Below are positions 47,947 to 56,482 of a DNA stretch of 64,000 nucleotides, piece by piece (position 1 is the first letter of the stretch; the number at the start of each line of letters is the position of its first letter). A model generated the notes under the pieces. That model searched no databases. It saw only the letters and a program-made list of their open reading frames with translations, and was not told the DNA's origin. Source of the stretch: JAWKWH01 sp963669285 (GTDB lineage: Bacteria > Pseudomonadota > Alphaproteobacteria > Rhizobiales > Rhizobiaceae); contig CAXXSI010000023.1 in the NCBI GenBank assembly GCA_963669285.2, forward strand, positions 62,001 to 126,000, read 5' to 3'. A program made the translations under genes and the position numbers.

Positions 47947-48849
47947 ATGACAAAACCGGCGATCGGATTTATCGGACTCGGCCTTATGGGATGGGCAATG
48001 TGTCAGCGCTTGCTCGACCTGGGCTATCCGCTCACAGTCATGGCCAACCGCTCACGCAGCAATGTCGATGCGGCTGTTGCACGCGGCGCCAAAGAGGTGG
48101 CCAGCGCCCGCGAAGTCACTCAGGCGAGTGACATCATCATGCTATGCGTGGACACTTCGGCATCCGTCGAAGCGCGTATGAAAGGCGATGCCGGGATCAT
48201 TGCCGGATTGAAACCCGGCGCGACCGTGATTGATTTTGGTACGTCGCTGCCGGCTTCGACGCGAGAGCTTGGTGCCCTTGTCAAAGCCGCCGGCGCGACA
48301 TTGCTCGACGCACCGCTCGGCAGGACTCCGTCCCACGCGCTGGAAGGCAAGCTCAACATCATGTGTGCCGGCGACAAAACCGCCTTCCAAAAGGTGGAAC
48401 CTGTCCTGAAAGACCTGGGTGAGAACGTCTTTCATCTCGGCGCGCTCGGTTCCGGCCATACGATCAAGCTGATCAACAATTTCTTCGGCATGACCATTGC
48501 CAATGCGATAGCCGAAGCATTCGCCATGGCCGACACTGCCGGCATTGACCGCCAAGCCGTCTATGACGTCATCGCCGCCGGTCCGCTGCACTCCGGCATG
48601 ATGGATTTCGTCAAGGGCTATGCCATCGAAGGCAATCCCAACATGCTGGCATTCGCCGTGAAAAACGCATTCAAAGATGTCGGCTACTACCGAACCATGG
48701 CCGAACAGGCCGGCGTTTCATCAATCATGTCAAAGTCGACTTTTGAGGCGCTGGAAGCTGCATCGAATGGCGGTTATGCCGATTGCATGGTGTCAGAAAT
48801 GGTCGACTTCTTCGCCGAGATACTTACTCCAGACGAACCTGCGGGCTGA
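47947..48849 (+). CDS. beta-hydroxyacid dehydrogenase family oxidoreductase
   Basis: An NAD(P)-dependent enzyme of 300 residues related to 3-hydroxyisobutyrate dehydrogenase and tartronate semialdehyde reductase. The coenzyme motif is IGFIGLGLMGWAM; the substrate site reads DAPLGRTPSHALEGKLNIMC; the catalytic Lys is in TIKLINNFFGM. It starts 4 bp after the second PhyH gene and is last in the TRAP operon. It could act on a three- to four-carbon acid or semialdehyde from the sugar-acid route. Confidence 0.88.
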   Translation: MTKPAIGFIGLGLMGWAMCQRLLDLGYPLTVMANRSRSNVDAAVARGAKEVASAREVTQASDIIMLCVDTSASVEARMKGDAGIIAGLKPGATVIDFGTSLPASTRELGALVKAAGATLLDAPLGRTPSHALEGKLNIMCAGDKTAFQKVEPVLKDLGENVFHLGALGSGHTIKLINNFFGMTIANAIAEAFAMADTAGIDRQAVYDVIAAGPLHSGMMDFVKGYAIEGNPNMLAFAVKNAFKDVGYYRTMAEQAGVSSIMSKSTFEALEAASNGGYADCMVSEMVDFFAEILTPDEPAG

Positions 48850-48866
48850 TCGGCGGCGATAGCTGT

Positions 48867-50030
48867 TTATCGGGCCAAATCAGCGACAAGCGCGTCAAGG
48901 ACGAGCATGCCGGCCGGCGAGGCGCGCAGACGGGTGTTGCCGAGCGGCGTAATCAGCCCTTCCTCCTGCAGGCCGGCGAGTATGGCGGTATCGGGTGCGC
49001 GACCAGAAAGCTGCTCATAGCGCGCGATATCCACCCCTTCGGTCAACCGCAGTCCCATCAGCAGCAACTCATCGGCTTCCTGTTCGCGTGAAAGTATTTC
49101 GCCGGCCGCCATTCCGTGGCCCACGTTTTCGACCTGCGCCAGCCAGGTTTCCGGATGCCTTTCGGCCATGGTCACAACACGACTGCCGGCGTCGACAAAC
49201 CGGCCGTGTGCACCGGGTCCGACGCCGACATATTCACCGTAACGCCAGTAGGTCAGGTTGTGCCGGCTTTCGGCTCCGGGTACGGCGTGGTTGGATATCT
49301 CATAGGCGGGAAGCCCGCGGTTTGCCGTCACCTCCTGCGTGGCCTCGTAAAGTTCTGCAGCATATTCGGACGGCGGGACCTTGAGCTTGCCAGCCGCAGC
49401 AAGCGCCTGAAACGGCGTATCGTGCTCTATCGTCAGTTGGTACAACGACAAATGATCGGCCGCATAACCGATCGCCTGTTCGAGTTCGGCGGTCCATTGC
49501 GCCACCGTCTGATCCGGACGCGCATAGATCAGATCGAAGGACAGGCGCTCAAAGGTGTTGCGTGCCAGATCGATTGCCGCCAGCGCTTCCTCGACATCGT
49601 GAAGACGGCCGAGAAACTTCAGGTCACGGTCGTTCAACGCCTGCACGCCGAGCGAACACCGGTTGATGCCTGCAGCACGGTAGCCTTCGAAACGCGCTGC
49701 ATCGGCCGATGAGGGATTGGCTTCGATCGTGATCTCGATATCGCCCGCAACGTGCCAGTTGGCGGCAATTCCGTCGAGGATCAGGCCAACCGTCTGCGGC
49801 GCCATCAGCGATGGTGTGCCGCCACCGAGAAATATGCTTGTGATGTCCCTCGGACCAGTGCGCGCACGGTAACTCGCCATTTCGCGCGCAAACGCCGAGG
49901 CAAAACGGGCCTGATCAACAGCTTGATGCCGTACATGGCTGTTGAAATCGCAATAGGGGCATTTGGCCGCGCAAAATGGCCAGTGGACATAGATGCCGAA
50001 GCCGGGATCGGGCGACGCGGAAGTCATCAT
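48867..50030 (-). CDS. hemW: radical SAM heme chaperone HemW
   Basis: HemW is a radical SAM protein of the coproporphyrinogen III oxidase family that binds heme and delivers it to respiratory enzymes. The cluster motif is HWPFCAAKCPYCDFNSH (CxxxCxxC followed by the F of the HemW type, CxxxCxxCDF). Other blocks are SIFLGGGTPSLM, RCSLGVQALND and VGVGPGAHGR. The ATG at 50030 overlaps the rdgB stop by 4 bp. The open frame extends further upstream, but that is inside rdgB. Confidence 0.92.
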   Translation of the reverse strand: MMTSASPDPGFGIYVHWPFCAAKCPYCDFNSHVRHQAVDQARFASAFAREMASYRARTGPRDITSIFLGGGTPSLMAPQTVGLILDGIAANWHVAGDIEITIEANPSSADAARFEGYRAAGINRCSLGVQALNDRDLKFLGRLHDVEEALAAIDLARNTFERLSFDLIYARPDQTVAQWTAELEQAIGYAADHLSLYQLTIEHDTPFQALAAAGKLKVPPSEYAAELYEATQEVTANRGLPAYEISNHAVPGAESRHNLTYWRYGEYVGVGPGAHGRFVDAGSRVVTMAERHPETWLAQVENVGHGMAAGEILSREQEADELLLMGLRLTEGVDIARYEQLSGRAPDTAILAGLQEEGLITPLGNTRLRASPAGMLVLDALVADLAR

Positions 50031-50674
50031 TCGCCAAACATGGCGCGTGCGAACAGCTCGAACGCGCGGGTGCGGTGCGACAGGCCCAGACCGTCGGCGC
50101 CGACGCCGCGGGCGTATTTTTCTTCCGTCGGCATTTCGGCAAAAGTTCGCTTGTGCCCATCGGGCTTGAAGACCGGATCGTAGCCGAAACCGTGTTCGCC
50201 GCGCGGCGGCCAGACCAGGGTCCCCTTTGCCTCGCCGACAAAATATTCCGCTTCGCCATCGGGCCAGCACAAGCACAACGTGGCGACAAATGTTGCCTTG
50301 CGCTGCTCAGGCTCGGTTGCGCCTGCTTCCTGAAGCTTGTTTTCGACTTTGGTCATGGCGGCAAGCCAGTCGCGCGAACCATCCGGCTGCTCGGCCCAAT
50401 CCGCCGTGTAAACACCGGGATCGCCGCCAAGCGCTTCGACGCAAAGGCCGCTGTCGTCGGCAAGGGCAGGCAGGCCGGTCGCCTTCGCGGCCGCGAACGC
50501 CTTGATATAAGCATTTTCGCGAAACGTCGTTCCGGTTTCTTCCGGTTCCGGCAAGCCCAAGTCGCCGGCAGATTTGACGGACAAACCGTAGGGCTCGATC
50601 AAGCCGGCAATTTCCCTGACCTTTCCCGCATTGTGGGTGGCAACCACCAGTTCACGCCCCTCAAGCTTCCTCAC
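50027..50674 (-). CDS. rdgB: XTP/dITP pyrophosphatase
   Basis: RdgB hydrolyses dITP, dHAPTP and XTP to keep the nucleotide pool clean. It has the expected start region ELVVATHNAGKVREIAGLI, GTTFRENAYIKAFAAA, ALADDSGLCVEALGGDPGVY and the end GLSHRTRAFELF. The start is the GTG at 50674 (VRKLEGRELVVATHN), which overlaps the VOC gene stop by 4 bp. Length is about 215 residues. Confidence 0.95.
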   Translation of the reverse strand: MRKLEGRELVVATHNAGKVREIAGLIEPYGLSVKSAGDLGLPEPEETGTTFRENAYIKAFAAAKATGLPALADDSGLCVEALGGDPGVYTADWAEQPDGSRDWLAAMTKVENKLQEAGATEPEQRKATFVATLCLCWPDGEAEYFVGEAKGTLVWPPRGEHGFGYDPVFKPDGHKRTFAEMPTEEKYARGVGADGLGLSHRTRAFELFARAMFGE

Positions 50675-51081
50675 GAGAGCCCCCAAATGTTCGGCTCTGC
50701 AAATTCGAGGCTGTTTCCAGCGGGATCGCGAAAATAGATCGAGCGGCCTCCGGACGGCCAAATGAAATCACTTTCGATCGTCACATCATTGGCCTCCAGA
50801 TGCGATTTCCACTCGGTTATTTCAGCGCCATTGGCACGAAAGCAAACATGGCCAGGGCCGCTGGTTCCGTGTGGCGGAACCGGAAATCGTGCACCCTCGC
50901 CGACCGGTTTTTTCGTCTCGGCAGGATTGAAAATCAGCAACATGGCGTCACCGCAGCGAAAGAAAACCTGGCGCGCGTCCGAGCGGACGACCTGGAGACC
51001 CAATATCTGCGAATAGAAGTTTTCTGCCGCGTTCAAATCGTCAGCGTAGAGGATCGTCTCCAAGATGCCAGTCGGCGTCAT
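50671..51081 (-). CDS. VOC-family (glyoxalase/dioxygenase fold) protein
   Basis: A 136-residue vicinal oxygen chelate protein. The two beta-alpha-beta-beta-beta units are visible: ILETILYADDLNAAENFYSQ in the first, and PGHVCFRANGAEITEWKSHL then SIYFRDPAGNSLEFAEPN in the second, with the typical metal His (GHVCF) and Glu (LEFAE). Specific activity is unknown. The gene is inserted between rph and rdgB, with 3 bp from rph and a 4-bp overlap with rdgB. Confidence 0.85.
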   Translation of the reverse strand: MTPTGILETILYADDLNAAENFYSQILGLQVVRSDARQVFFRCGDAMLLIFNPAETKKPVGEGARFPVPPHGTSGPGHVCFRANGAEITEWKSHLEANDVTIESDFIWPSGGRSIYFRDPAGNSLEFAEPNIWGLS

Positions 51082-51084
51082 CGC

Positions 51085-51801
51085 TTATCCGATTGCCATC
51101 TTCTGCAAGTCGACAAGGCGCGTGATACCCTTTTTCGCCAATCCGGTAAGCGCGGAAAACTCCTCACCGGAAAATGGTTCGCCTTCTGCGGTGCCCTGAA
51201 TTTCGACGATGCCGCCCTTGCCGGTCATGACAAAGTTGGCATCAGTGTCGGCGGCTGAATCCTCGTCATAATCGAGATCGAGCACCGGAACACCGTCGCA
51301 GATTCCGCATGAAACCGCCGCCACATGATCTTTCAGGGCTCTTGAAACCGACGTCATACCGCGCGCTTCCATCCATTGAACGCATTGGTGAAGCGCCACA
51401 TAGCCGCCGGTGATCGCGGCAGTTCTCGTTCCGCCGTCAGCCTGAATGACATCGCAATCGACGGTAATCTGTACTTCGCCAAGCGCTTCCATGTCGACGA
51501 CTGCCCGCAATGATCTACCGATAAGACGCTGGATTTCCTGCGTGCGCCCACCCTGTTTACCGGCAGCGGCTTCGCGGCGCATACGTTCCGATGTCGACCG
51601 GGGCAACATCCCGTATTCCGCCGTTACCCAACCTTTGCCGGTATTGCGCATCCAGCCCGGCACTTTTTCCAGCAGGCTGGCGGTGCAGAGCAGGTGTGTG
51701 TCGCCGAACTTGACAAGGCACGATCCCTCCGCGTGCTTGGAAATTCCCCGCTCGAAGGATACGGCCCGCATTTCATCGGACTGACGCTTGGATGGACGCA
51801 T
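51085..51801 (-). CDS. rph: ribonuclease PH
   Basis: RNase PH trims the 3' end of tRNA precursors using phosphate. The 238 residues start MRPSKRQSDEMRAVSFERG and show GWVTAEYGMLPRSTSERMRR, GRTQEIQRLIGRSLRAVVD and DCDVIQADGGTRTAAITGGY, the conserved family blocks including the phosphate-binding GTRTA region. Heads the rph-VOC-rdgB-hemW cluster and is divergent from hrcA. Confidence 0.96.
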   Translation of the reverse strand: MRPSKRQSDEMRAVSFERGISKHAEGSCLVKFGDTHLLCTASLLEKVPGWMRNTGKGWVTAEYGMLPRSTSERMRREAAAGKQGGRTQEIQRLIGRSLRAVVDMEALGEVQITVDCDVIQADGGTRTAAITGGYVALHQCVQWMEARGMTSVSRALKDHVAAVSCGICDGVPVLDLDYDEDSAADTDANFVMTGKGGIVEIQGTAEGEPFSGEEFSALTGLAKKGITRLVDLQKMAIG

Positions 51802-51916
51802 GTTTTCTCGACCCTAATTGCTCGTGTGCGGCGGCTTGTAGCCTCTCGGACTGCCATGCGCAAAGGAAATTGATGCGCTTTGGGCGGAGATTCTGTCCAC
51901 GACATCAGCCCGGCTG

Positions 51917-51944
51917 TTGAGTTACCGGTGCCCGCGATTATATT
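51917..51944 (+). promoter_or_regulatory. candidate promoter of hrcA-grpE
   Basis: TTGAGT and TATATT are separated by 16 bases, ending about 30 bp before the hrcA ATG. This matches the general sigma70/sigma32-like layout. No CIRCE element (TTAGCACTC inverted repeat) is seen in the gap, so HrcA autorepression here is not supported. Confidence 0.4.
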
Positions 51945-51974
51945 CCAACCGGACAGGACTTCGCGATTAACAAA

Positions 51975-53048
51975 ATGACGAGTGCAATTATCGATCAAAC
52001 ACTGCGGTCACTTGACGCCCGCTCCCGGGATATCTTTCGCATCATCGTCGAAAGCTATCTGAAGGATGGTGAACCTGTGGGTTCGCGCAACTTGTCGCGC
52101 ATGCTTCCGGTTTCGGTTTCACCGGCAACCGTTCGCAACGTGATGAGCGATCTGGAGATGCTCGGCCTGATCTATGCGCCGCATGTATCGGCTGGGCGAC
52201 TGCCCACCCAAAACGGGCTGCGCTTTTTCGTCGATGCGTTCATGGAACTGGGTGATGTCGCCGGTGATGACCGCGAAGTCATCGAATCCCAGATCAGGGC
52301 GTCGGGCAGCGATGCGTCACTTGAACACATGCTCACAGAGGCCAGCACCATGCTTTCCGGCCTGTCGAGAGGGGCCGGAATGGTTCTCGCCGCCAAGAGC
52401 GAAGTGCCACTCAAGCACATCGAGTTCATTCAGCTGGAGCCGCAAAAGGCCCTCGCAGTGCTGGTTTCCCAAAACGGGGATGTAGAAAACCGCATTCTGG
52501 AACTGCCTGCCGGTACCACGGCTTCGCAGCTTATCGAGGCTTCGAATTTTTTAAACGCCCATATCCACGGCCTGACATTGGCGGAAGCGCGGCAGGAAAT
52601 CTCGCAATTGACCGCAGGCATGAGAGCTGAACTCGACCGGCTCTCAAATGATCTGGTTGATCGCGGGCTTGCGGTGTGGGCGGGTCAGGGTGATGGCCTA
52701 CCGGCGCGGTTGATTGTGCGCGGACGTGCGAATCTGCTGGAGAACGTAACAGCCGCGGATGATATCGAGATGCTCAAACACCTGTTTGAGGACCTTGAGA
52801 CCAAGGAAGGTTTACTTCAATTGCTTGATTTGGCGGAAGAGGGTTCCGGCGTCAGGATTTTCATCGGATCGGAAAACAAGCTGTTTTCGCTTTCCGGTTC
52901 GTCGATGGTTGTCGCTCCCTACCGCGATTCGAACTCCCGTGTTGTCGGTGCACTCGGCGTGATCGGGCCAACACGGCTCAACTATGCTCGCGTCGTACCG
53001 ATGGTGGATTACACCGCGCATTTCATATCGCGCATGCTTCGGGGTTAG
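51975..53048 (+). CDS. hrcA: heat-inducible transcription repressor HrcA
   Basis: HrcA represses heat-shock chaperone genes through CIRCE operators. The 357 residues start MTSAIIDQTLRSLDARSRDI; the winged-helix part has GEPVGSRNLSRMLPVSVSPA and the motif SPATVRNVMSDLEMLGLIY; the GAF-like C-terminal region ends YARVVPMVDYTAHFISRML. It is followed by grpE after about 85 bp. Confidence 0.94.
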   Translation: MTSAIIDQTLRSLDARSRDIFRIIVESYLKDGEPVGSRNLSRMLPVSVSPATVRNVMSDLEMLGLIYAPHVSAGRLPTQNGLRFFVDAFMELGDVAGDDREVIESQIRASGSDASLEHMLTEASTMLSGLSRGAGMVLAAKSEVPLKHIEFIQLEPQKALAVLVSQNGDVENRILELPAGTTASQLIEASNFLNAHIHGLTLAEARQEISQLTAGMRAELDRLSNDLVDRGLAVWAGQGDGLPARLIVRGRANLLENVTAADDIEMLKHLFEDLETKEGLLQLLDLAEEGSGVRIFIGSENKLFSLSGSSMVVAPYRDSNSRVVGALGVIGPTRLNYARVVPMVDYTAHFISRMLRG

Positions 53049-53134
53049 CAGAAAGCAAACTGCCCCTTGATTTTATTGTGCTAAACATCGATATCCGGCG
53101 CAACTTTCAATTCATGATCGAGAAGCAACTGGCG

Positions 53135-53809
53135 ATGAACGACCGTCCCGATAAACACGAAGCATCCGAAATGCCGGCAGATGGCGCTGAAGAGGTAAAA
53201 GTTGAGGCGGCAAATGACGATCAGGCCACGCCGGAAAGCGGTGCGGAAGATGGAGAATTTGCAGCCGACCATGAGGCTTTTCTGCGGCTTGCCACGGAAA
53301 ATGAGGAATTAAAAGACCGCGCCCTGCGCATCGCTGCGGAGATGGAAAATCTGCGTAAACGCACAGCGCGCGATGTGCACGATGCCCGATCCTATTCGAT
53401 CGCGAATTTTGCTCGCGACATGCTGGGCGTCGCCGATAATATGCGCCGCGCCCTCGACGCCATTCCCGATCAAGCCATGGAGGCGGCCGACGACGGCCTG
53501 AAAAGCCTTGCGGAAGGTGTGGAAATGACCGCGCGCGACATGCTGACGACACTGGAACGCCATGGCGTGAAAAAGCTCGCGCCGAAGGGCGAGAAGTTCG
53601 ATCCCAACTTCCACCAGGCGATGTTCGAGGTCCAAAATCCCGATGTTGCCAACAACACGGTGACCGAGGTCGTGCAGGAAGGCTACGTGATCGGCGAGCG
53701 GGTTTTGCGTCCGGCGATGGTCGGTGTCGCCAAAGGCGGGCCCAAAGAGCCGCAGACAACTGCAAAAAGCGCCGAAGAATCGGCCGACCGAGCCGAAGAC
53801 GACGTCTGA
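53135..53809 (+). CDS. grpE: nucleotide exchange factor GrpE
   Basis: GrpE releases ADP from DnaK. The ATG at 53135 (MNDRPDKHEASEMP) is chosen; an upstream in-frame GTG at 53078 would add 19 residues. The acidic N-terminus is followed by the long dimerisation helix (LRLATENEELKDRALRIAAE, then MENLRKRTARDVHDA) and the C-terminal beta domain with GEKFDPNFHQAMFEVQ and VVQEGYVIGERVLRPAMVGV, the GrpE signature. Product about 224 residues. Confidence 0.94.
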   Translation: MNDRPDKHEASEMPADGAEEVKVEAANDDQATPESGAEDGEFAADHEAFLRLATENEELKDRALRIAAEMENLRKRTARDVHDARSYSIANFARDMLGVADNMRRALDAIPDQAMEAADDGLKSLAEGVEMTARDMLTTLERHGVKKLAPKGEKFDPNFHQAMFEVQNPDVANNTVTEVVQEGYVIGERVLRPAMVGVAKGGPKEPQTTAKSAEESADRAEDDV

Positions 53810-53830
53810 CGGTCCGGATTCTCCCGTCAG
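53806..53830 (+). terminator. stem-loop at the end of grpE
   Basis: CTGACGG (53806-53812) pairs perfectly with CCGTCAG (53824-53830) across an 11-base loop. It overlaps the grpE stop codon and has no T-run, so it may be a weak terminator or an RNA-stability element. Confidence 0.4.
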
Positions 53831-53852
53831 CACGTAACAACGGGGTGAGCCG

Positions 53853-54488
53853 GTGAATCTGCTGCTTCTGCTCGACTACACCGGCGTCGCTGTCTTTGCC
53901 GCCACCGGCGCGCTCGCCGCTTCACGCAAACAGGTCGACATCATCGGATTTCTGTTTCTGGCCAGTATTACCGGAATTGGTGGTGGCACGCTGCGCGACA
54001 TCGTGCTCGGGGCCACGCCGGTTTTCTGGGTTGCCAACTCGGCATACATTCTGGTGTCGATCGCGGTCGCGGTCATCGTGTTTTTCAGTGCACATCTGGT
54101 GGAAAGCCGATATCGGCTTCTGCTTTGGTTCGACGCAATCGGTCTGTCCGCCTACTCCGTTATGGGTGCGGCCAAAGGCTTGGCGGCTACCGGTTCGCCG
54201 ACGATCTCCATTGTGACCGGAATGTTGACAGCGACGTTTGGAGGCGTGTTGCGTGACCTCCTGTCCGGTGAGCCATCTGTTCTGATGCGGCCGGAAATCT
54301 ATGTCACAGCGGCAATGGCCGGCGCGGCGACCTTTACCGGATTGGAACTGGTCGGTGTCGATACGCTGATCTCGGCAGCAGCCGGATTTCTGGTTGCGCT
54401 GGCGGTCAGAGGCGGTGCGCTGCATTTCGGTTGGGCGTTTCCGCCTTACAAGGCGCGGCCGGGTCGCGATCCCGACGAGCTGATGTGA
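53853..54488 (+). CDS. trimeric intracellular cation channel (TRIC) family membrane protein
   Basis: A 211-residue protein with seven helices and two repeats of the TRIC/YadS signature: ITGIGGGTLRDIVLGATPVF in the first half and TATFGGVLRDLLSGEPSVLM in the second. Bacterial members form homotrimeric potassium-permeable channels. The GTG at 53853 is the start; no ATG is better placed. It ends 3 bp before a repeat element. Confidence 0.88.
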   Translation: MNLLLLLDYTGVAVFAATGALAASRKQVDIIGFLFLASITGIGGGTLRDIVLGATPVFWVANSAYILVSIAVAVIVFFSAHLVESRYRLLLWFDAIGLSAYSVMGAAKGLAATGSPTISIVTGMLTATFGGVLRDLLSGEPSVLMRPEIYVTAAMAGAATFTGLELVGVDTLISAAAGFLVALAVRGGALHFGWAFPPYKARPGRDPDELM

Positions 54489-54491
54489 ACC

Positions 54492-54593
54492 AGAGCGTGT
54501 CCAGAACAAGTTGGAGTGGTTTGATGGGATGGATTTTTTCCGGCAAGGAGAAAACCGGCGTTCAAACGATTCCATTTAAACTGGATACGCTCT
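54492..54593. mobile_element. 102-bp short MITE-like repeat, copy 3
   Basis: The ends are AGAGCGTGTCC (left) and CATTTAAACTGGATACGCTCT (right), the same ends as in the 22.1- and 35.7-kb elements. Read on the minus strand, its first 38 bases match the left end of copy 1 and it keeps the TTCCGGCAAGGAG piece, but the central 200 bp are missing. The right flank is TA, the left CA. Its right end overlaps the stop codon of adenosine kinase. Confidence 0.72.
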
Positions 54594-55584
54594 AAAGCAG
54601 GCCGGTCTGCTCCGCCGCTTGGGCCAGATTGGCGAATGGGCGGGGTCCGATCTGCTGGATGACGAGGCCGGCGGCAAGCGAACCGAGTTTGCCGCAATCT
54701 TTCAAATTGCGACCATTGGTGTATCCGTGCAGAAAGCCGGCAGCGTATAGATCACCTGCTCCAGTCGTATCGACCAGCTCCTCGATTTCGATTGCCTCGA
54801 TTACGGCGGTTTCATCGCCCTGCACGATAATTGAACCTTCCTCCGATCGCGTAACGGCAGCGATCTTGCAATCGTTACGGATGGCAGCGAGCGCCTCATC
54901 AAATGATGATGTCTGGTACAGCGAGATAAGCTCGTGCTCGTTGGCAAAAACGATGTCCACCGTGCCAGAGCGCATGAGATCGAGGAATTCGCCGCGAAAG
55001 CGGTCCACGCAAAACGGATCGGACAGGGTCATGGAGACCTCCCGGCCAGCATCATGCGCCAGCTTTGCCGTCATGCGGATCGCCTCCTTGGCGCGTGGCG
55101 GATCCCAAAGATAGCCTTCAAAGTAGGTGACCTTCGATGAAGACGCCTTGGTCGGTTCTACATCTTCCGGCCCCAATTCCATGCAGGCGCCCAAATAGGT
55201 GTTCATCGACCGTTCGCCGTCAGGCGTGACAAATATCATCGAGCGAGCGGTCGGCGGCGGGCCATTGAGTGGCCTGGTGTCGAAGGCCACGCCCTGCGCA
55301 TGAATATCATGGGTGAAAATCTGCCCCAAATGATCGGCGGCAACCTTGCCAAAATAGGCTGCCTTGCCGCCAAAGCTTGCAATGCCTGCAGCCGTATTTC
55401 CAGCGCTGCCGCCGGAAGCCTCGATTGCCGGTCCCATATGCGAATACAACAATTCAGCACGCTCGGCGTCGATCAAATTCATCGCGCCCTTGATGATTTC
55501 GTGTTCGACCAGAAAATCATCCTCGCAACGCGCAATTATATCGACGATCGCGTTGCCGATGCACAAAACATCGTATTCGGCCAT
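54592..55584 (-). CDS. adenosine kinase (PfkB family)
   Basis: A ribokinase-family kinase of 330 residues, most like bacterial adenosine kinases. Landmarks are DVLCIGNAIVDIIARCEDDF, the glycine motif EASGGSAGNTAAGIASFGG, and the C-terminal catalytic motif DTTGAGDLYAAGFLHGYTNG with the catalytic Asp in GAGD. It would phosphorylate adenosine to AMP for purine salvage. The TAG stop codon lies across the end of the neighbouring repeat element. Confidence 0.88.
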   Translation of the reverse strand: MAEYDVLCIGNAIVDIIARCEDDFLVEHEIIKGAMNLIDAERAELLYSHMGPAIEASGGSAGNTAAGIASFGGKAAYFGKVAADHLGQIFTHDIHAQGVAFDTRPLNGPPPTARSMIFVTPDGERSMNTYLGACMELGPEDVEPTKASSSKVTYFEGYLWDPPRAKEAIRMTAKLAHDAGREVSMTLSDPFCVDRFRGEFLDLMRSGTVDIVFANEHELISLYQTSSFDEALAAIRNDCKIAAVTRSEEGSIIVQGDETAVIEAIEIEELVDTTGAGDLYAAGFLHGYTNGRNLKDCGKLGSLAAGLVIQQIGPRPFANLAQAAEQTGLL

Positions 55585-55728
55585 TGGGGTCTCCGGACTG
55601 CAAAGGATTTGGATATTTGAGGGCGGTACGGGCGCGGTTTAGTGCATCGATCCCAATTTGCAAAGGCCTGTTGAAACTTGCAGCCCGGCGCCAGGCTTCC
55701 TATGTCGAGCGAAGACGAAAGGACACCG

Positions 55729-56466
55729 ATGATCATCGAAGCCGCGCGCGCCGCGATTACACGACTGTTGACGCCGGAATTCCGGTCCGTGTTGCTTAAG
55801 ACTATCGGGCTCACGCTGCTGCTGCTGGCCGGGTTGTGGTTCGGACTGAGTGAATTGTTCGCAGCCTTTGCCTGGCCTTGGTTTGACGCGCTGTTGCCGG
55901 GATTGCCCGAATGGGCCGGTTGGCTCGGCGTAGTCAGCGCGGTTGCCGCCGGCCTCGGCCTTGCTTTGGCGCTGGCTTTGCTGATCGCACCGGTCACCGC
56001 GATCATTGCGGGTCTTTTTCTTGATGACATCGCTGAAGTGGTTGAGCTGCAGGATTTTCCGACTGATCCGCCAGGCACAGCGGTACCGACGATGCGTTCG
56101 CTGGTCTTGGCGATCAAGTTTTTCGGAATCGTCGTCCTCGGCAACATCATCGCGCTGTTCCTGCTGCTCATTCCCGGGATCAACATCGCGGCATTCTTTC
56201 TCGTCAATGGCTACCTGATCGGGCGCGAATTCTTCGAATTCGCCGCCATGCGGTTCCGGTCGGAAAAAGAGGCGAAACTGTTGCGCCGCAAACATTCGAG
56301 CACGGTGTTTCTGGCCGGTTTGATCGTTGCGGCGTTTCTGGCCGTACCGATTCTCAATCTCGCCACGCCGCTGTTTGCGGCTGCTCTGATGGTACATTTG
56401 CACAAAATGATCTCGGCGCGCGATCCCGATTTCGCACCCGACATGGCAATGCGGCGCGCGGCTTGA
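55729..56466 (+). CDS. EI24/CysZ-like membrane protein
   Basis: A 245-residue protein with about five helices, starting at the ATG at 55729 behind AAAGGA; an ATG at 55702 is also in frame. The block IAPVTAIIAGLFLDDIAEVV and the later NGYLIGREFFEFAAMRF match the EI24/CysZ family; CysZ proteins import sulfate. Sulfate transport is only possible, since no cysteine-pathway gene lies nearby. It is divergent from adenosine kinase and converges on the flavin hydroxylase gene. Confidence 0.8.
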   Translation: MIIEAARAAITRLLTPEFRSVLLKTIGLTLLLLAGLWFGLSELFAAFAWPWFDALLPGLPEWAGWLGVVSAVAAGLGLALALALLIAPVTAIIAGLFLDDIAEVVELQDFPTDPPGTAVPTMRSLVLAIKFFGIVVLGNIIALFLLLIPGINIAAFFLVNGYLIGREFFEFAAMRFRSEKEAKLLRRKHSSTVFLAGLIVAAFLAVPILNLATPLFAAALMVHLHKMISARDPDFAPDMAMRRAA

Positions 56467-56482
56467 GGCTTGCGAGGTTCGA

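Noticed and set aside
51802..51974. Possible CIRCE element upstream of hrcA
   Set aside because: The TTAGCACTC half-site and its inverted partner are absent; only a TTGAGT/TATATT promoter-like pair is seen.
55660..55690. GGCCTGTTGAAACTT resembling the end of the 14.1-kb element
   Set aside because: Only about 11 bases match and no partner end is nearby, so it is not called an element.
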